A DNA stretch of 64,000 bases, taken from NCBI RefSeq assembly GCF_027924965.1, contig NZ_AP027057.1, forward strand, positions 84,920-148,919. Direction: 5' to 3'. Below the pieces are notes generated by a model that saw only the letters and a program-made list of their open reading frames with translations, searched no databases and had not been told where the DNA came from. Positions within the stretch are counted from its first letter, which is position 1. Each line of letters starts with the position of its first letter. Of the stretch, positions 36,709 through 44,984 are shown piece after piece. The position numbers and the translations under genes were made by a program. Source of the stretch: Limnohabitans sp. TEGF004. GTDB taxonomy: Bacteria > Pseudomonadota > Gammaproteobacteria > Burkholderiales > Burkholderiaceae_C.

Positions 36709-37320
36709 TCAGTTAGAGCGTAAATAATCGCTATACGCCGTTTTATACGACCACCCGTTACATTCAACGCCACCTTGACGATCAGTTGCATAAAATGCAG
36801 CGGCAGGAAGAACAAGCGCACCAGCGACAAAACCACCAACAACCTTTCCTGCAGTAGTCAACTTGTCATCAGCCAAGTCATTACCACTTCCCATCCACTT
36901 GCAAGTTTCAGTTTCTTCATAAGCAGCAACATCGACAAAACGAAAGCCTACTTCTTTAGACGTATCTAAGCGAACAATAGACCCGATTTTCAAAGTCATA
37001 GTTGAAGGCACAATCTCCATATTGTTGAACAGCGCCTTGTTTTTGAGAGTGGTGACACGCACCCAATTTACTTCATTCAAACGGCCGCAAATTTTTGACC
37101 TGATTTCTTTAATACGCTCTGTGCCATCTGTTTTTTCGCAATCGCTTTTTCCTTCAATACCAGGAATTACTTTATCAACTTGGGCATAAACCACCCCCGC
37201 TTTTTGCTGATCGCGCAAGAAGACATCTTTGCTGCTTTGCGACGTAGCACAGCCACTCACAAAAGCAGTGCTGACCACGGCAAGGAGTAAGAATGATTTG
37301 TTCAAAGTGTTTGTGTACAT
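36709..37320 (-). CDS. Lipoprotein, function unknown
   Basis: 203 aa, GGAGG before the ATG. Lipobox VSGC at about residues 21-24. The mature protein has Cys pairs (GKSDCEKTDG, KICGRLNEVNW, ETCKWMGSG, GVECNGWSY) and a glycine-rich hydrophobic stretch near the C-terminus (VVGGFVAGALVLPAAAFYAT). Last gene of the leftward operon. Not recognised. An envelope protein linked to transfer (for example surface or entry exclusion, or a VirB7-like role) is possible but unproven. Confidence 0.6.
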   Translation of the reverse strand: MYTNTLNKSFLLLAVVSTAFVSGCATSQSSKDVFLRDQQKAGVVYAQVDKVIPGIEGKSDCEKTDGTERIKEIRSKICGRLNEVNWVRVTTLKNKALFNNMEIVPSTMTLKIGSIVRLDTSKEVGFRFVDVAAYEETETCKWMGSGNDLADDKLTTAGKVVGGFVAGALVLPAAAFYATDRQGGVECNGWSYKTAYSDYLRSN

Positions 37321-37408
37321 AGAATACCTCCATCTATAAAACGCATGGAGCCTTGAAAAGTTGACTACCGATTTGGATTACCAACAGAAAAGTTAATTGA
37401 TTCAATGC

Positions 37409-37672
37409 TCATTTATCAAATGCACTTTTTGAACCTCTGAGAATGCGTCTGCTGTCACATTGTTGCCATTTGTCTTTGATGCCGCAGCCAACACTATTCA
37501 TCTTTTCCTGAAAGGTGCGTGCTTGGTCGCAACGCTCAGATGCTAGGTCGACATACGCCTTCTTCTCTAGAGAAAGAAGCTCTTTGCAATCAGGGATGGG
37601 GCCATCCAAGGGATCTTTTGGAGAGCATGCGGTAATCAATAACAAAAGCAGGGAGATTTGAATAATTTTCAT
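37409..37672 (-). CDS. Small lipoprotein, possible entry-exclusion protein
   Basis: 87 aa with AAGG upstream. Signal and lipobox LLLLLITAC at the N-terminus. The mature part contains four further Cys (PDCKEL, ERCDQARTF, VGCGIKDKWQQCDSR). Small Cys-containing lipoproteins beside conjugation genes are often entry-exclusion proteins (TrbK/EexN type); length and location fit but sequence similarity is not evident to me. Confidence 0.55.
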   Translation of the reverse strand: MKIIQISLLLLLITACSPKDPLDGPIPDCKELLSLEKKAYVDLASERCDQARTFQEKMNSVGCGIKDKWQQCDSRRILRGSKSAFDK

Positions 37673-37713
37673 GGTTAGACCTTAAAAATCTTTGTGGATG
37701 AAAAAGCATTAGC

Positions 37714-37998
37714 TTAATGTCGACGTCTAAAAACTACCCGGTTTCCAAAGACTTCACCAAGTTTGTAAGACAAATATGCAAAGATAAACAGTCCTATCAA
37801 AGGAGCGAGAAAAATTGACCATCCTTGGAAAATTCGACTAAGCCAGGTGCTGACAAATAAACTAACTGCAAAAGCAGCGAAATACCACTTTTTTGAAGCC
37901 CCGTACTCCAATACGGCGTGACATCCCCGACAAACGCTTGCTCGCCAAGGAACATGCGTAAAACAAAAGGGGCAAACTGATGTTTTTGATTCTTCCAT
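37714..37998 (-). CDS. Zinc-ribbon membrane protein
   Basis: 94 aa from the ATG at 37998 (an in-frame TTG at 38004 is less likely). The N-terminus has a two-CxxC zinc ribbon (CPFCFTHVPWRASVCRGC), followed by two hydrophobic segments (WYFAAFAVSLFVSTWL and IFLAPLIGLFIFAYLSYKLG) and a basic end. A common type of small membrane protein on plasmids; function unknown. Confidence 0.65.
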   Translation of the reverse strand: MEESKTSVCPFCFTHVPWRASVCRGCHAVLEYGASKKWYFAAFAVSLFVSTWLSRIFQGWSIFLAPLIGLFIFAYLSYKLGEVFGNRVVFRRRH

Positions 37999-38092
37999 TT
38001 TCAATTCCCGTCAAAAAATTCAATAAAAAGTTTCATCCTCGACAATTCCAATCAACTATTCAAGGACTCTTGGTCAAACGAACCTATCCTTT

Positions 38093-39304
38093 TCAAAGTG
38101 GTTCTGAATTAGCAATTGGCAGCGAAGGCATTGTGTCTTCACCAGCATTCCAAATCCAAGAGGCCAACTCACTGATTTGCACCATTTGCTGCAAAGCAAC
38201 CTGAAAATCCTCCGTTGCGTTCGGCGGGATGATGTACAGGGCCGTGGGGGTTGGCAGGGTGTCATTGGCCACAAGGCACGCCAGTGGATGTGAAGAAGGC
38301 AGGTTGTAGCGCAGGCCTTTAACAAAACGGCGATGAGCATGCGTCATGCCATCAATTAGCTCCTTCTCGTACGTGTTGTCGAATGGAATCCAATTCTCAG
38401 TCGTGGCCATGAGTGCCAATTCTTCAATGGAGACCAAGCCAGACACATCTACGCTGAATATTCCAATAGCCATCAAGTGCGTTCCCTCCAAAGCAGCACA
38501 CAATGCCATCTCGACGGAGAAACGCTTTTTTAAGCGGTCGTAGAGGTCTTCATTAATATGGAAGGTACAGTCTGGCAAGTGTTTGAAAATAATGTCGCTG
38601 CTGTAGCGCGAGGGGCTGATCTCTTTGATCTCACCAATCACGATCATGAGCCGTTTTGCACCCTTTATCGGAGCTGTTGCTTTAGTAATCTGAGAAATAC
38701 GGCGTGACGCGATTTCCTTTTTATGCTCTAGGCTCCATGACTCAGGGATGTACAACACATCAACAAGGCCTGCCCCCTTTGTGGTCATGTTGGCGGCAGC
38801 ATCAAGCAAGTATTTACGAACCACAAACCAATTACGTTTTCCCTCCATTGATGGAGACCACCTATGGAATCCGGCCTCTTTCCAAAGGAAATGTAGGGTG
38901 CCACGCAGCGTGAGTTTGTGGCCATCAGTCTTGACGCTGTCAGATTCGGCAGAAGAGGGCAGGGGCTTATCACGCGCCCCCATTTTGGTGAGAGAAAAGT
39001 TCAACTTCAAGTTGGTCAAACCATCATCTGGGTTCTCTGTGATGGCTGTCCCCATGACTTGGCCAAGGCCACTCAATTCTTGAGGCTCTTCATAGCTGTC
39101 GCATACTGGCGCGTGGTGGGCTCCAGTGCCCGGCATGCGTTTGATATAGAACTTGCCCGCAATCTTTGCCACATACATCTCAACACCTCGGCCAAGGCAC
39201 ATGCACACGGGCCTAATTCTGCGAGCGTGGGCATCAACCAAAGCCGCGTCAAAGTCCGTCGTGCCCGGGTGGTAGATATGCTCGTTTATGCGATAGGTAG
39301 TCAT
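38093..39304 (-). CDS. DUF1173-family plasmid protein
   Basis: 403 aa, GGGAG six bases before the ATG. The N-terminal region (RRIRPVCMCLGRGVEMYVAK, then KRMPGTGAHHAPVCDSYE and ELSGLGQVMGTAI) is the hallmark of DUF1173, a family confined to conjugative plasmids and ICEs. Cys and His in this block could bind metal. No signal peptide, so cytoplasmic. Function unknown; it lies in the maintenance/mobilisation operon near trbM and stb genes. Confidence 0.82.
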   Translation of the reverse strand: MTTYRINEHIYHPGTTDFDAALVDAHARRIRPVCMCLGRGVEMYVAKIAGKFYIKRMPGTGAHHAPVCDSYEEPQELSGLGQVMGTAITENPDDGLTNLKLNFSLTKMGARDKPLPSSAESDSVKTDGHKLTLRGTLHFLWKEAGFHRWSPSMEGKRNWFVVRKYLLDAAANMTTKGAGLVDVLYIPESWSLEHKKEIASRRISQITKATAPIKGAKRLMIVIGEIKEISPSRYSSDIIFKHLPDCTFHINEDLYDRLKKRFSVEMALCAALEGTHLMAIGIFSVDVSGLVSIEELALMATTENWIPFDNTYEKELIDGMTHAHRRFVKGLRYNLPSSHPLACLVANDTLPTPTALYIIPPNATEDFQVALQQMVQISELASWIWNAGEDTMPSLPIANSEPL

Positions 39305-39316
39305 GCAATCTCCCGA

Positions 39317-39631
39317 TTATTTGTCTTGCTGTTCGTTATGCTCTGACTCGCTAGAAATAGTGCTTGCCAACACACTCAGGGCTGCATCACGGCTAACTAT
39401 TGGACACAAGTTCAAAAAGTTCTGGCGTGCGCGAACCGTATCGGACCACTTGCGAAAACTGATGCTGAAGTACCTCGAAAGCGACGGAGCGCACTCGTCG
39501 GGACGATTGCCTGACGACAGACACAAAACCGCTTCACAGGCTGACTTTGCGTTGTCGTCATCTTGAGAATGAGCAGCCCCTGCCAATGAAAGCAGGCAGG
39601 CCATGGCCATAACGTGTAGTTTTTTCATCAT
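39317..39631 (-). CDS. trbM: TrbM/KikA-family protein
   Basis: 104 aa, AAGGA before a double ATG. Signal peptide (MACLLSLAGAAHSQ), then the TrbM core: ACEAVLCLSSGNRPDECAPSL followed by RYFSI and FLNLCPI, with the conserved four Cys. Periplasmic protein of IncP/IncN-type transfer regions that affects transfer and host killing in some hosts; exact role unclear. The end extends ~20 residues beyond the Cys core. Confidence 0.88.
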   Translation of the reverse strand: MMKKLHVMAMACLLSLAGAAHSQDDDNAKSACEAVLCLSSGNRPDECAPSLSRYFSISFRKWSDTVRARQNFLNLCPIVSRDAALSVLASTISSESEHNEQQDK

Positions 39632-39644
39632 CAGAGTCCTTCAC

Positions 39645-40082
39645 TCAACGGAACACATAAAGAATTGCATTCCAGATCAAGTTGCCAATCGCAACAGCTC
39701 CGATGCATCCAAAAAATAAAAATGCCATTGTTTTTTGATCAATGGCCTTACTTGGCGAGCCAGTTTGCTTTCTTACCTCTTTAGCAACCAAGTCACTGAC
39801 ATCGCGAGACAAAGCTTGAAGATATTCACGCGCATGAGCGGCAAGCTTCTCTGAAGCCACGGCACTTAAATCAACTCTGTTTAACTCAATCATTTTTGAG
39901 TCCAGAACCTGATGCCAACGCGCTAGGCGGCTGGCTTGATCCTGCGCCTCGACTTGCATTGAATGCAACTGAGAACTCAACTGAATGATTTGATCGTGTA
40001 CACGCCCCACATCACCAAGAATCTCGGCGATGAGTAGCGAACGAGCCTCTTCTGATAGCTTTGGCCGCTCTGGGTTGGTCAT
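39645..40082 (-). CDS. stbC: StbC-like coiled-coil membrane protein
   Basis: 145 aa. N-terminal helical, coiled-coil-prone region (residues ~10-110) and a single C-terminal membrane segment (MAFLFFGCIGAVAIGNLIWNAIL). It directly follows the StbB gene with an ATGA overlap, as stbC does in R388-type stbABC operons. The identification is by position and topology; in R388 stbC has no assigned essential function. Confidence 0.62.
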   Translation of the reverse strand: MTNPERPKLSEEARSLLIAEILGDVGRVHDQIIQLSSQLHSMQVEAQDQASRLARWHQVLDSKMIELNRVDLSAVASEKLAAHAREYLQALSRDVSDLVAKEVRKQTGSPSKAIDQKTMAFLFFGCIGAVAIGNLIWNAILYVFR

Positions 40083-40789
40083 GGCACAACCACTTCAAAC
40101 ACTGAATTCAAGTTCTCTTGCACGCCTTGAGCAAGTCGCTGCGTTGATAGACGCTCTGCGAACGCCAAACGCTCTTCTGGGGCTGTTGCCTTCTTAATTT
40201 CTGCTTTGAAGTCGGTTGGATCATCCAAGAGCGACTGGATCGTTTCAGTGCTGCCGCGCAAGCGGGTAAAAACTTCATTCTTGTAAATAGCCGCTCGAAC
40301 GTCGACTTGGCACTTACCTTCAGCTTCTGCGAAACGCAAAACAGGCTCAAAAATTTCAGCAATATTGGTGTTTGGCTCCACCATATTGAACACAACCACA
40401 ATCTTTTTAGCTGGTACACCTAGCTCCGCAAGAGCGTTGACACATTCCACCGTGTCCTTTTGCTGTTTAGGCACTGGAACGCACGGGACAATGAACAAGT
40501 CAAAATCATCTTGCGAACCGCGATACATCCGCATCAATGACATGAACTGCTCAATGTTGCTGGCACCCACGTCAATGATCGCTGCGTCCTCCAGCATCAA
40601 ATCTTCTTGCAGCCGACCAAAGTCGCCACCTTTAACAGTGACAACACTTGCACTGTCAGCATTGATTGTTTCGACGGCAACCACGACGGCCTCAGGCATT
40701 CGTGGACTCAGCAGGTGACGCGCTATCGTCGATTTGCCGACGTTGCCGCTAAAGTTGACGACGGCAATTTTGAGATCATGTTTTTTCAT
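40079..40789 (-). CDS. stbB: StbB, ParA/MinD-like ATPase for plasmid positioning
   Basis: 236 aa, AAGGA before the ATG. Deviant Walker A FSGNVGKSTI at residues ~14-23; DAAIIDVGASN and LFIVPCVPVPKQQKDT correspond to the switch regions of StbB. In R388, StbB is needed for conjugation and, with StbA, balances segregation against transfer. Here the usual upstream StbA place is taken by a small TraK-like protein. Intact. Confidence 0.88.
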   Translation of the reverse strand: MKKHDLKIAVVNFSGNVGKSTIARHLLSPRMPEAVVVAVETINADSASVVTVKGGDFGRLQEDLMLEDAAIIDVGASNIEQFMSLMRMYRGSQDDFDLFIVPCVPVPKQQKDTVECVNALAELGVPAKKIVVVFNMVEPNTNIAEIFEPVLRFAEAEGKCQVDVRAAIYKNEVFTRLRGSTETIQSLLDDPTDFKAEIKKATAPEERLAFAERLSTQRLAQGVQENLNSVFEVVVP

Positions 40790-40801
40790 TAGAGTTTTCC
40801 T

Positions 40802-41161
40802 TTAAGGTTTTGGGCGTTTAAAAAGTGGGGTACGTTTGAAATAGTCTTCAACTGCCTTTTCACCATGGGCTTTTGACCCAGATGAGTTGGCCACTGTCTT
40901 ACCTTGGTTTGTTTGAGGCGCTGGATCATTGGCTTCAGTTGCGTCTTGTTTGATAGGCGAGGGGGCTGCACTACTCCCAAGCTTCTTTTTCCATTTCCGC
41001 GCGTGCATGAGCGCATCTCTAAAGCTGGATAAGGTTGCGTCAAAACCTTCCTTGGCCAACTCCCTGCGGATCAACTCATGCGGGTGCCCATAGGTAATCT
41101 TTAGCTCAATGCGTTCAAGGTGTTCTCTAACGTAGCCGCGAAAACTTTGTTTAAGCGGCAT
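40802..41161 (-). CDS. Small TraK/StbA-like DNA-binding protein (paralogue A)
   Basis: 119 aa. Residues ~5-60 carry a helix-turn-helix-like block (ERIELKITYGHPHELIRREL then SFRDALMHARKW) shared with two other proteins in this window. The C-terminal half is polar and disordered, ending in basic residues (KRTPLFKRPKP). The pattern of an aliphatic helix, YG, a second helix and FRxAL is reminiscent of TraK/StbA-type oriT- and promoter-binding proteins. It overlaps the preceding gene by 11 bases. DNA binding is inferred. Confidence 0.65.
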   Translation of the reverse strand: MPLKQSFRGYVREHLERIELKITYGHPHELIRRELAKEGFDATLSSFRDALMHARKWKKKLGSSAAPSPIKQDATEANDPAPQTNQGKTVANSSGSKAHGEKAVEDYFKRTPLFKRPKP

Positions 41162-41372
41162 TGCGTTTACCCCTTGACTTGACGACCTGCTTCGCCCTCA
41201 TTGCACGCGCTCTTGCCAGCGCAATACGAAAACCACCAAGAGTAAGGACATGGCCTGCTTGGGTGAGAATTTCATTGAGTTGCTGATGTTTGACGCCATA
41301 CGTGATTTGCAGCTCGATGTCATCCAGTTCCTCACGGAGGATGGCGGCGATACTTTCTTTGTTATTTCTCAT
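41151..41372 (-). CDS. Small TraK-like DNA-binding protein (paralogue B)
   Basis: 73 aa: little more than the HTH-like block (DDIELQITYGVKHQQLNEIL then GGFRIALARARAM) plus a basic tail (KQVVKSRGKRNAA). Same domain as the next gene and as the N-terminus of the protein at 50,902-51,714. Start overlaps the transglycosylase stop by four bases. Sitting downstream of relaxase and MobC genes, it may be a relaxosome accessory protein. Confidence 0.65.
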   Translation of the reverse strand: MRNNKESIAAILREELDDIELQITYGVKHQQLNEILTQAGHVLTLGGFRIALARARAMRAKQVVKSRGKRNAA

Positions 41373-41833
41373 TTCGGCACCGTTGCAAACACCTTGTCGA
41401 CGTAGCCATTTCGCTGGCCATTGATTGGGTTGCCTGTGTTGTATTCGCTCAATGTTTCGCGCAACGCCATCTGTCCAGGACCGTGACGCTTAACGGCTCT
41501 TGCGTAGCTATCGCTTAAATGTTTTTCCATCGCTCGCACGTTTTGGCAAGGGTCGAACACTGTTTCAATTGTTAGACCGAACCGCTGCAAATTTTTCGAG
41601 TTGATGCCGCTGTAACCCATGTCGATGGATACGCCCGCATTAATAAGCATCTGAGCCGTTGCTACGGCCTGTTCCTTGTTACTAGGCTGGCGAGACAACT
41701 TCCACGGCCCATTGATTCCGATGGCATAGGGATTGCTTCCACTTTCATGGTGGATGATTCGCATCGCGGTATCAGGGTGTACGTTAGGGGCACACGCCAT
41801 AACGACTGACAGTAAAAAGTTACTAGCTGCCAC
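41369..41833 (-). CDS. virB1: VirB1-like lytic transglycosylase
   Basis: 154 aa from GTG at 41833 with GAGG upstream. SLT-type catalytic block: IIHHESGSNPYAIGIN with the catalytic Glu, then VSIDMGYSGIN and SEYNTGNP. Opens peptidoglycan for the T4SS. In this element it is encoded in the mobilisation operon rather than beside virB2. The N-terminus (MAASNFLLSVVMACAPNVHP) is hydrophobic enough to direct export. Confidence 0.88.
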   Translation of the reverse strand: MAASNFLLSVVMACAPNVHPDTAMRIIHHESGSNPYAIGINGPWKLSRQPSNKEQAVATAQMLINAGVSIDMGYSGINSKNLQRFGLTIETVFDPCQNVRAMEKHLSDSYARAVKRHGPGQMALRETLSEYNTGNPINGQRNGYVDKVFATVPK

Positions 41834-41835
41834 AG

Positions 41836-42873
41836 TTAAAGCCTCGGTTTAATCGTTGGTGTCAACTTGATGGCCACGCCATGGTTTTGCATGGTTCGTT
41901 GCAGGTCACGAGCCAAAGCACGATCTGATTGATCTGGGCTGACGGCTAAAGCCTGTGCCATATGCGTATACGCATTGACCACCTTTTTTTCGTTTTCTTG
42001 AGCCCGCTCTACCGCCTTGGGTTGAGCCTCTGCCGTCTTTACTCGGTCGGGGGTAATGCCCCTATCTTTCATTTGTCTCATCGCTTGGCTTTCACCCTTT
42101 GGTCGCTGCAAGCGGGTGCGTCGTCGAGTGGCAACGGCCTCGATGCCACGATCATTCAACTGTTTGGCAAAAGCAATACGCCATTGCTCCAAATCCGCTT
42201 TGCGGGGATTCATTCGCTGCCCGTCTAATCCGACCATCTTGACGGCTACGTGGGCATGCTGACTGTCTGTATCGCTGTGATGTGCGATTACATATTGGTG
42301 ATTTGAAAAAAGCTCTTTAGCAGTAGCACGCGCTGCAGCTTTGACCTTTTCGCGGTCTACGCCTGCGGGCATAGACAAAATCACATTCAACGCTTCGCGA
42401 CGTGGTTTTTTCACCTTGCCGTCCGAACCAATGAATTCATGGGCTTCTGGTGGTATTGGAGCGCCCGCAATTTGCCACTGCTCTTTGAGCATGGCACGTG
42501 CTTCTTTGCCGCGCACCACTAGGCCCTCTTCAGTTTCAAGCTCTAACTCTTCCTCGCCTTTTTTCTTGTACTTGCCACCACGGGCGATGTAGTCGATGTG
42601 CGAACCAATACGCTTCATATCTGACCCGCCGCCAGTGATCTTCACGACAACTTGTGGCAAGTTACGCACCACGCCAACCAGGTTGTCACGCACCGCTTTT
42701 GGAGTCAATCCAGACGCCTTGGGGGTTGCCTTTGGCCCCTCAATCACGCTGCCAATCATGTTCAAGATTCGCTTTGTTTCGTCCTTGCCTTTTTTAACTG
42801 GCTTACGCTCAGACCAAACCAAATCTTCGCCCCAATGGACCAAGACGTTATCTACATGCTGTTTTGTGGCCAC
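41836..42873 (-). CDS. MOBP-family relaxase
   Basis: Nicks oriT and leads the T-strand into the recipient. 345 aa from GTG at 42873 (AGGGG upstream). Motif I SHIDYIARGGK with the candidate catalytic Tyr (residue ~95), and motif III HAHVAVKMV preceded by VIAHHSDTDSQ. This is the Relaxase PF03432 layout, shorter than RP4 TraI and without a primase/helicase domain. The MobC-like gene is immediately upstream and the candidate nick site lies about 1.8 kb upstream. Confidence 0.9.
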   Translation of the reverse strand: MATKQHVDNVLVHWGEDLVWSERKPVKKGKDETKRILNMIGSVIEGPKATPKASGLTPKAVRDNLVGVVRNLPQVVVKITGGGSDMKRIGSHIDYIARGGKYKKKGEEELELETEEGLVVRGKEARAMLKEQWQIAGAPIPPEAHEFIGSDGKVKKPRREALNVILSMPAGVDREKVKAAARATAKELFSNHQYVIAHHSDTDSQHAHVAVKMVGLDGQRMNPRKADLEQWRIAFAKQLNDRGIEAVATRRRTRLQRPKGESQAMRQMKDRGITPDRVKTAEAQPKAVERAQENEKKVVNAYTHMAQALAVSPDQSDRALARDLQRTMQNHGVAIKLTPTIKPRL

Positions 42874-42882
42874 GTTCGCCCC

Positions 42883-43626
42883 TTACTTATTCACCGCGAT
42901 CAACCACCGCTCACGGTTGTTGCTCAAAAGTTCAGCCACGTGCGCCACATGGGAACGCACGGCTGCGACCTCATTCGGCAGCAATGAAACAGCTTCTGCG
43001 GCGACAACATCGCCTCGCGCTGCCAAGGAAATGGCGTGCTTGGCCAGCTGGTTCAAGTTGTTACAAGCACGCAGCAACAAAAGGTTGTGAGTACCCAACA
43101 GAGCGGCCTCATCCGGCGTGAAGCCGGGTGATTTCGTGAGATAGGCTCTGAGCACACGACTCATGAATTTCGGCGTTTCTTCTTTGCGCGTCGCAGCCAG
43201 TAACTCCCAAGCCTCCAGCTCGCTTTTACTGAAACGCAGCTCTTTGCGCTCGCGAGATTCATCACGAACATTCACAACGGCATGAAAACTCGGCTCTGGT
43301 GCTGTTGAAACAAACCCAATTTTTTGAGCCATCAAGTCAATGATCCAGTTCTTGACCGCAGCGCTTGCAGCCAAGTCGTGAGCTGCACACCATGCCGCAA
43401 ATGGTTCGTGCTTATCGCTCAAGTTAATTCGAAGCCGTTTAGGTGCCTTTACGCTGGCAGCTTTACCCTTTTTCGGCAAGTCAACTAAGTTGGCCAACGC
43501 CATATCCACAAGCTGCTTGACCACGGCCGTGGGGTCGCGATCTTCTTGGCCGCACCACCGAATAAAGGCTTCGTGATGCTCTCCGAGCTGAACTCGCAAC
43601 AAGGCTTTTGGCTCAACTGTGCTCAA
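42883..43626 (-). CDS. MobC-like relaxosome accessory protein
   Basis: 247 aa from TTG at 43626 with GGGAG seven bases upstream. The C-terminal part (LRFSKSELEAWELLAATRK, then SRVLRAYLT and LLLLRACNNLNQLAKHAI) is the MobC/ribbon-helix-helix mobilisation signature (NNLNQxAxH). The N-terminal half contains two similar segments, VQLGEHHEAFIRWC and INLSDKHEPFAAWC, an internal duplication. It probably binds oriT and helps the relaxase melt DNA. Confidence 0.85.
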   Translation of the reverse strand: MSTVEPKALLRVQLGEHHEAFIRWCGQEDRDPTAVVKQLVDMALANLVDLPKKGKAASVKAPKRLRINLSDKHEPFAAWCAAHDLAASAAVKNWIIDLMAQKIGFVSTAPEPSFHAVVNVRDESRERKELRFSKSELEAWELLAATRKEETPKFMSRVLRAYLTKSPGFTPDEAALLGTHNLLLLRACNNLNQLAKHAISLAARGDVVAAEAVSLLPNEVAAVRSHVAHVAELLSNNRERWLIAVNK

Positions 43627-43630
43627 AGCG

Positions 43631-44563
43631 CTACTCCCTAAAACCGCTGCGAACCTTGGGCAACACCCAAGCTACGCCATTCGCTTCTAAGCGATCCGCC
43701 TCTGAGCGAGACAAATCAGGGTTGAAATCCAAGCCAGTAACCCGTTCAACCTCACGAACGCTCATTTGAAAGCGAGCAGGCTCTTCACCTTGTAGGCCGT
43801 CGTTAGGGATGACAAACGCTGTCATGTCCTTCGTTGCGGGATCTACGATCACCTTAAACATGGCAGCTGGGACGGGAATAGAGCCAGATTGACGCTCTTG
43901 GCTGGTTCGCCCATGGTGCAACCAAGACACGGGTTTGGTGAAAACAGGACCAGTAAATACCACCAACACCCCACGGCGAGAAGCCATTTCGCGCACCATG
44001 GATTCAAGGTGCTCCCAAATCTTTCGGTTGTGAGTGGGGTTCTGCGGCACTGCATTTGAGAACATGAATGACTGGCTCATTGCTTCATTGCTCCAATGGA
44101 AATCAGCTGCGGGAGCTAGGTGGCCTTTATCAAATCCAGAGCGTTTGTACTGGTTACTTCCATCGAGCGGAGGCACTTGGAGGTCATCCTGAAAGTCCAA
44201 ACCATCACGCTGCGCCACGCCCTTTAAATCGTCGCGCCTGATTCGCTCGGCGACCCAAAGCGGCGTCTTCACCTCGGCGTCATACATCCCCGCATATCCA
44301 AGTCGGCATGTGCTGTAAGACCTTTCGACAACACCATCCGTCTTCGGTATCGGGAAACCAAAGGCCTGAAATTGTGGGCAATTTGGGTTCTGCTTGCCGT
44401 ACGCCACGGACATCGACTCGCCGACCGTAGCGCCCGACTGATGGCTCCAAGCGTGTACTTTTTCTGTATGAGACCAAAGAGCACCCGCGCTAGTCACGGC
44501 CGTTAAAACGGCCGACAGAACTACCCCTACGGTGACTTTTCTTTGGAAATACGGTTTTCCCAC
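43631..44563 (-). CDS. DNA/RNA non-specific endonuclease (NUC1 type), membrane-anchored or exported
   Basis: 310 aa from GTG at 44563 with GAGG upstream. N-terminal hydrophobic segment (VTVGVVLSAVLTAVTSAGAL, residues ~9-28), then a beta-beta-alpha metal nuclease with DKGHLAPAADF (the DRGH motif, with Lys for Arg; catalytic His) and SNAVPQNPTHNRKIWEHLE (metal-binding Asn). Ends in FNPDLSRSEADRLE. It is the first gene after the candidate oriT, transcribed with mobC and relaxase. A periplasmic nuclease in a mobilisation operon could affect incoming DNA or competing elements; this is inference. Confidence 0.88.
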   Translation of the reverse strand: MGKPYFQRKVTVGVVLSAVLTAVTSAGALWSHTEKVHAWSHQSGATVGESMSVAYGKQNPNCPQFQAFGFPIPKTDGVVERSYSTCRLGYAGMYDAEVKTPLWVAERIRRDDLKGVAQRDGLDFQDDLQVPPLDGSNQYKRSGFDKGHLAPAADFHWSNEAMSQSFMFSNAVPQNPTHNRKIWEHLESMVREMASRRGVLVVFTGPVFTKPVSWLHHGRTSQERQSGSIPVPAAMFKVIVDPATKDMTAFVIPNDGLQGEEPARFQMSVREVERVTGLDFNPDLSRSEADRLEANGVAWVLPKVRSGFRE

Positions 44564-44648
44564 GGTTTTGCCTCATTTACGAAATTGAGGTTATTTTATA
44601 GCTCAGAAATAGAGGATAAGTAAACAAGTAAGCAAAGAAAAACCATTT

Positions 44649-44700
44649 AAAAGGGCACCTTTACCGGCGATAGCCTATCCTGCACTTTATTTAAGTGTTC
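44649..44700 (-). other. oriT: Candidate oriT with IncP-type nick motif
   Basis: CTATCCTGCAC at 44675-44685 contains TATCCTG followed by C, identical to the nick core of IncP/RP4-class MOBP origins (nick expected between G44682 and C44683). Just upstream are a small symmetric element GATAG/CTATC (44669-44679) and a hairpin AAAGG/CCTTT (44650-44662); AGGATA at about 44612 is the inverse of TATCCT. It lies ~90 bases upstream of the operon encoding nuclease, MobC-like protein and MOBP relaxase, where such origins are found. Element limits are approximate. Confidence 0.65.
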
Positions 44701-44906
44701 GTTTTCTTCTTCTTTTTTTCTGGGTCTTTTCTCCACTTCGGTGCTTCTGAGGTGGATTTATGGTGTTGTCTGGCGGTTGCTTGGTTAGATGACGGTTAAT
44801 GTGAAACACATCACGTGATTTGATGGCTAATTTGATGTGCTCAAACTGTCTTTATGCGGTGTAGTTATAGCAATGCGCTCAGACTAGTTCAGCAGAGACT
44901 AAGACG

Positions 44907-44940
44907 CAAAAAAGCCACCCCGATTTGCACCGGAGCGGCT
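44907..44940 (-). terminator. Rho-independent terminator of the methylase-like gene
   Basis: Read leftward: stem AGCCGCTCCG / CGGGGTGGCT with two G-U pairs, 8-base loop, followed by six T. It lies about 45 bases after the stop of the leftward gene at 44,985 and shields the oriT region from read-through. Confidence 0.7.
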
Positions 44941-44984
44941 GGTATTTGGCCGAGGCCTTGGCTTTGTTTTCTAGCTAAGTCACA

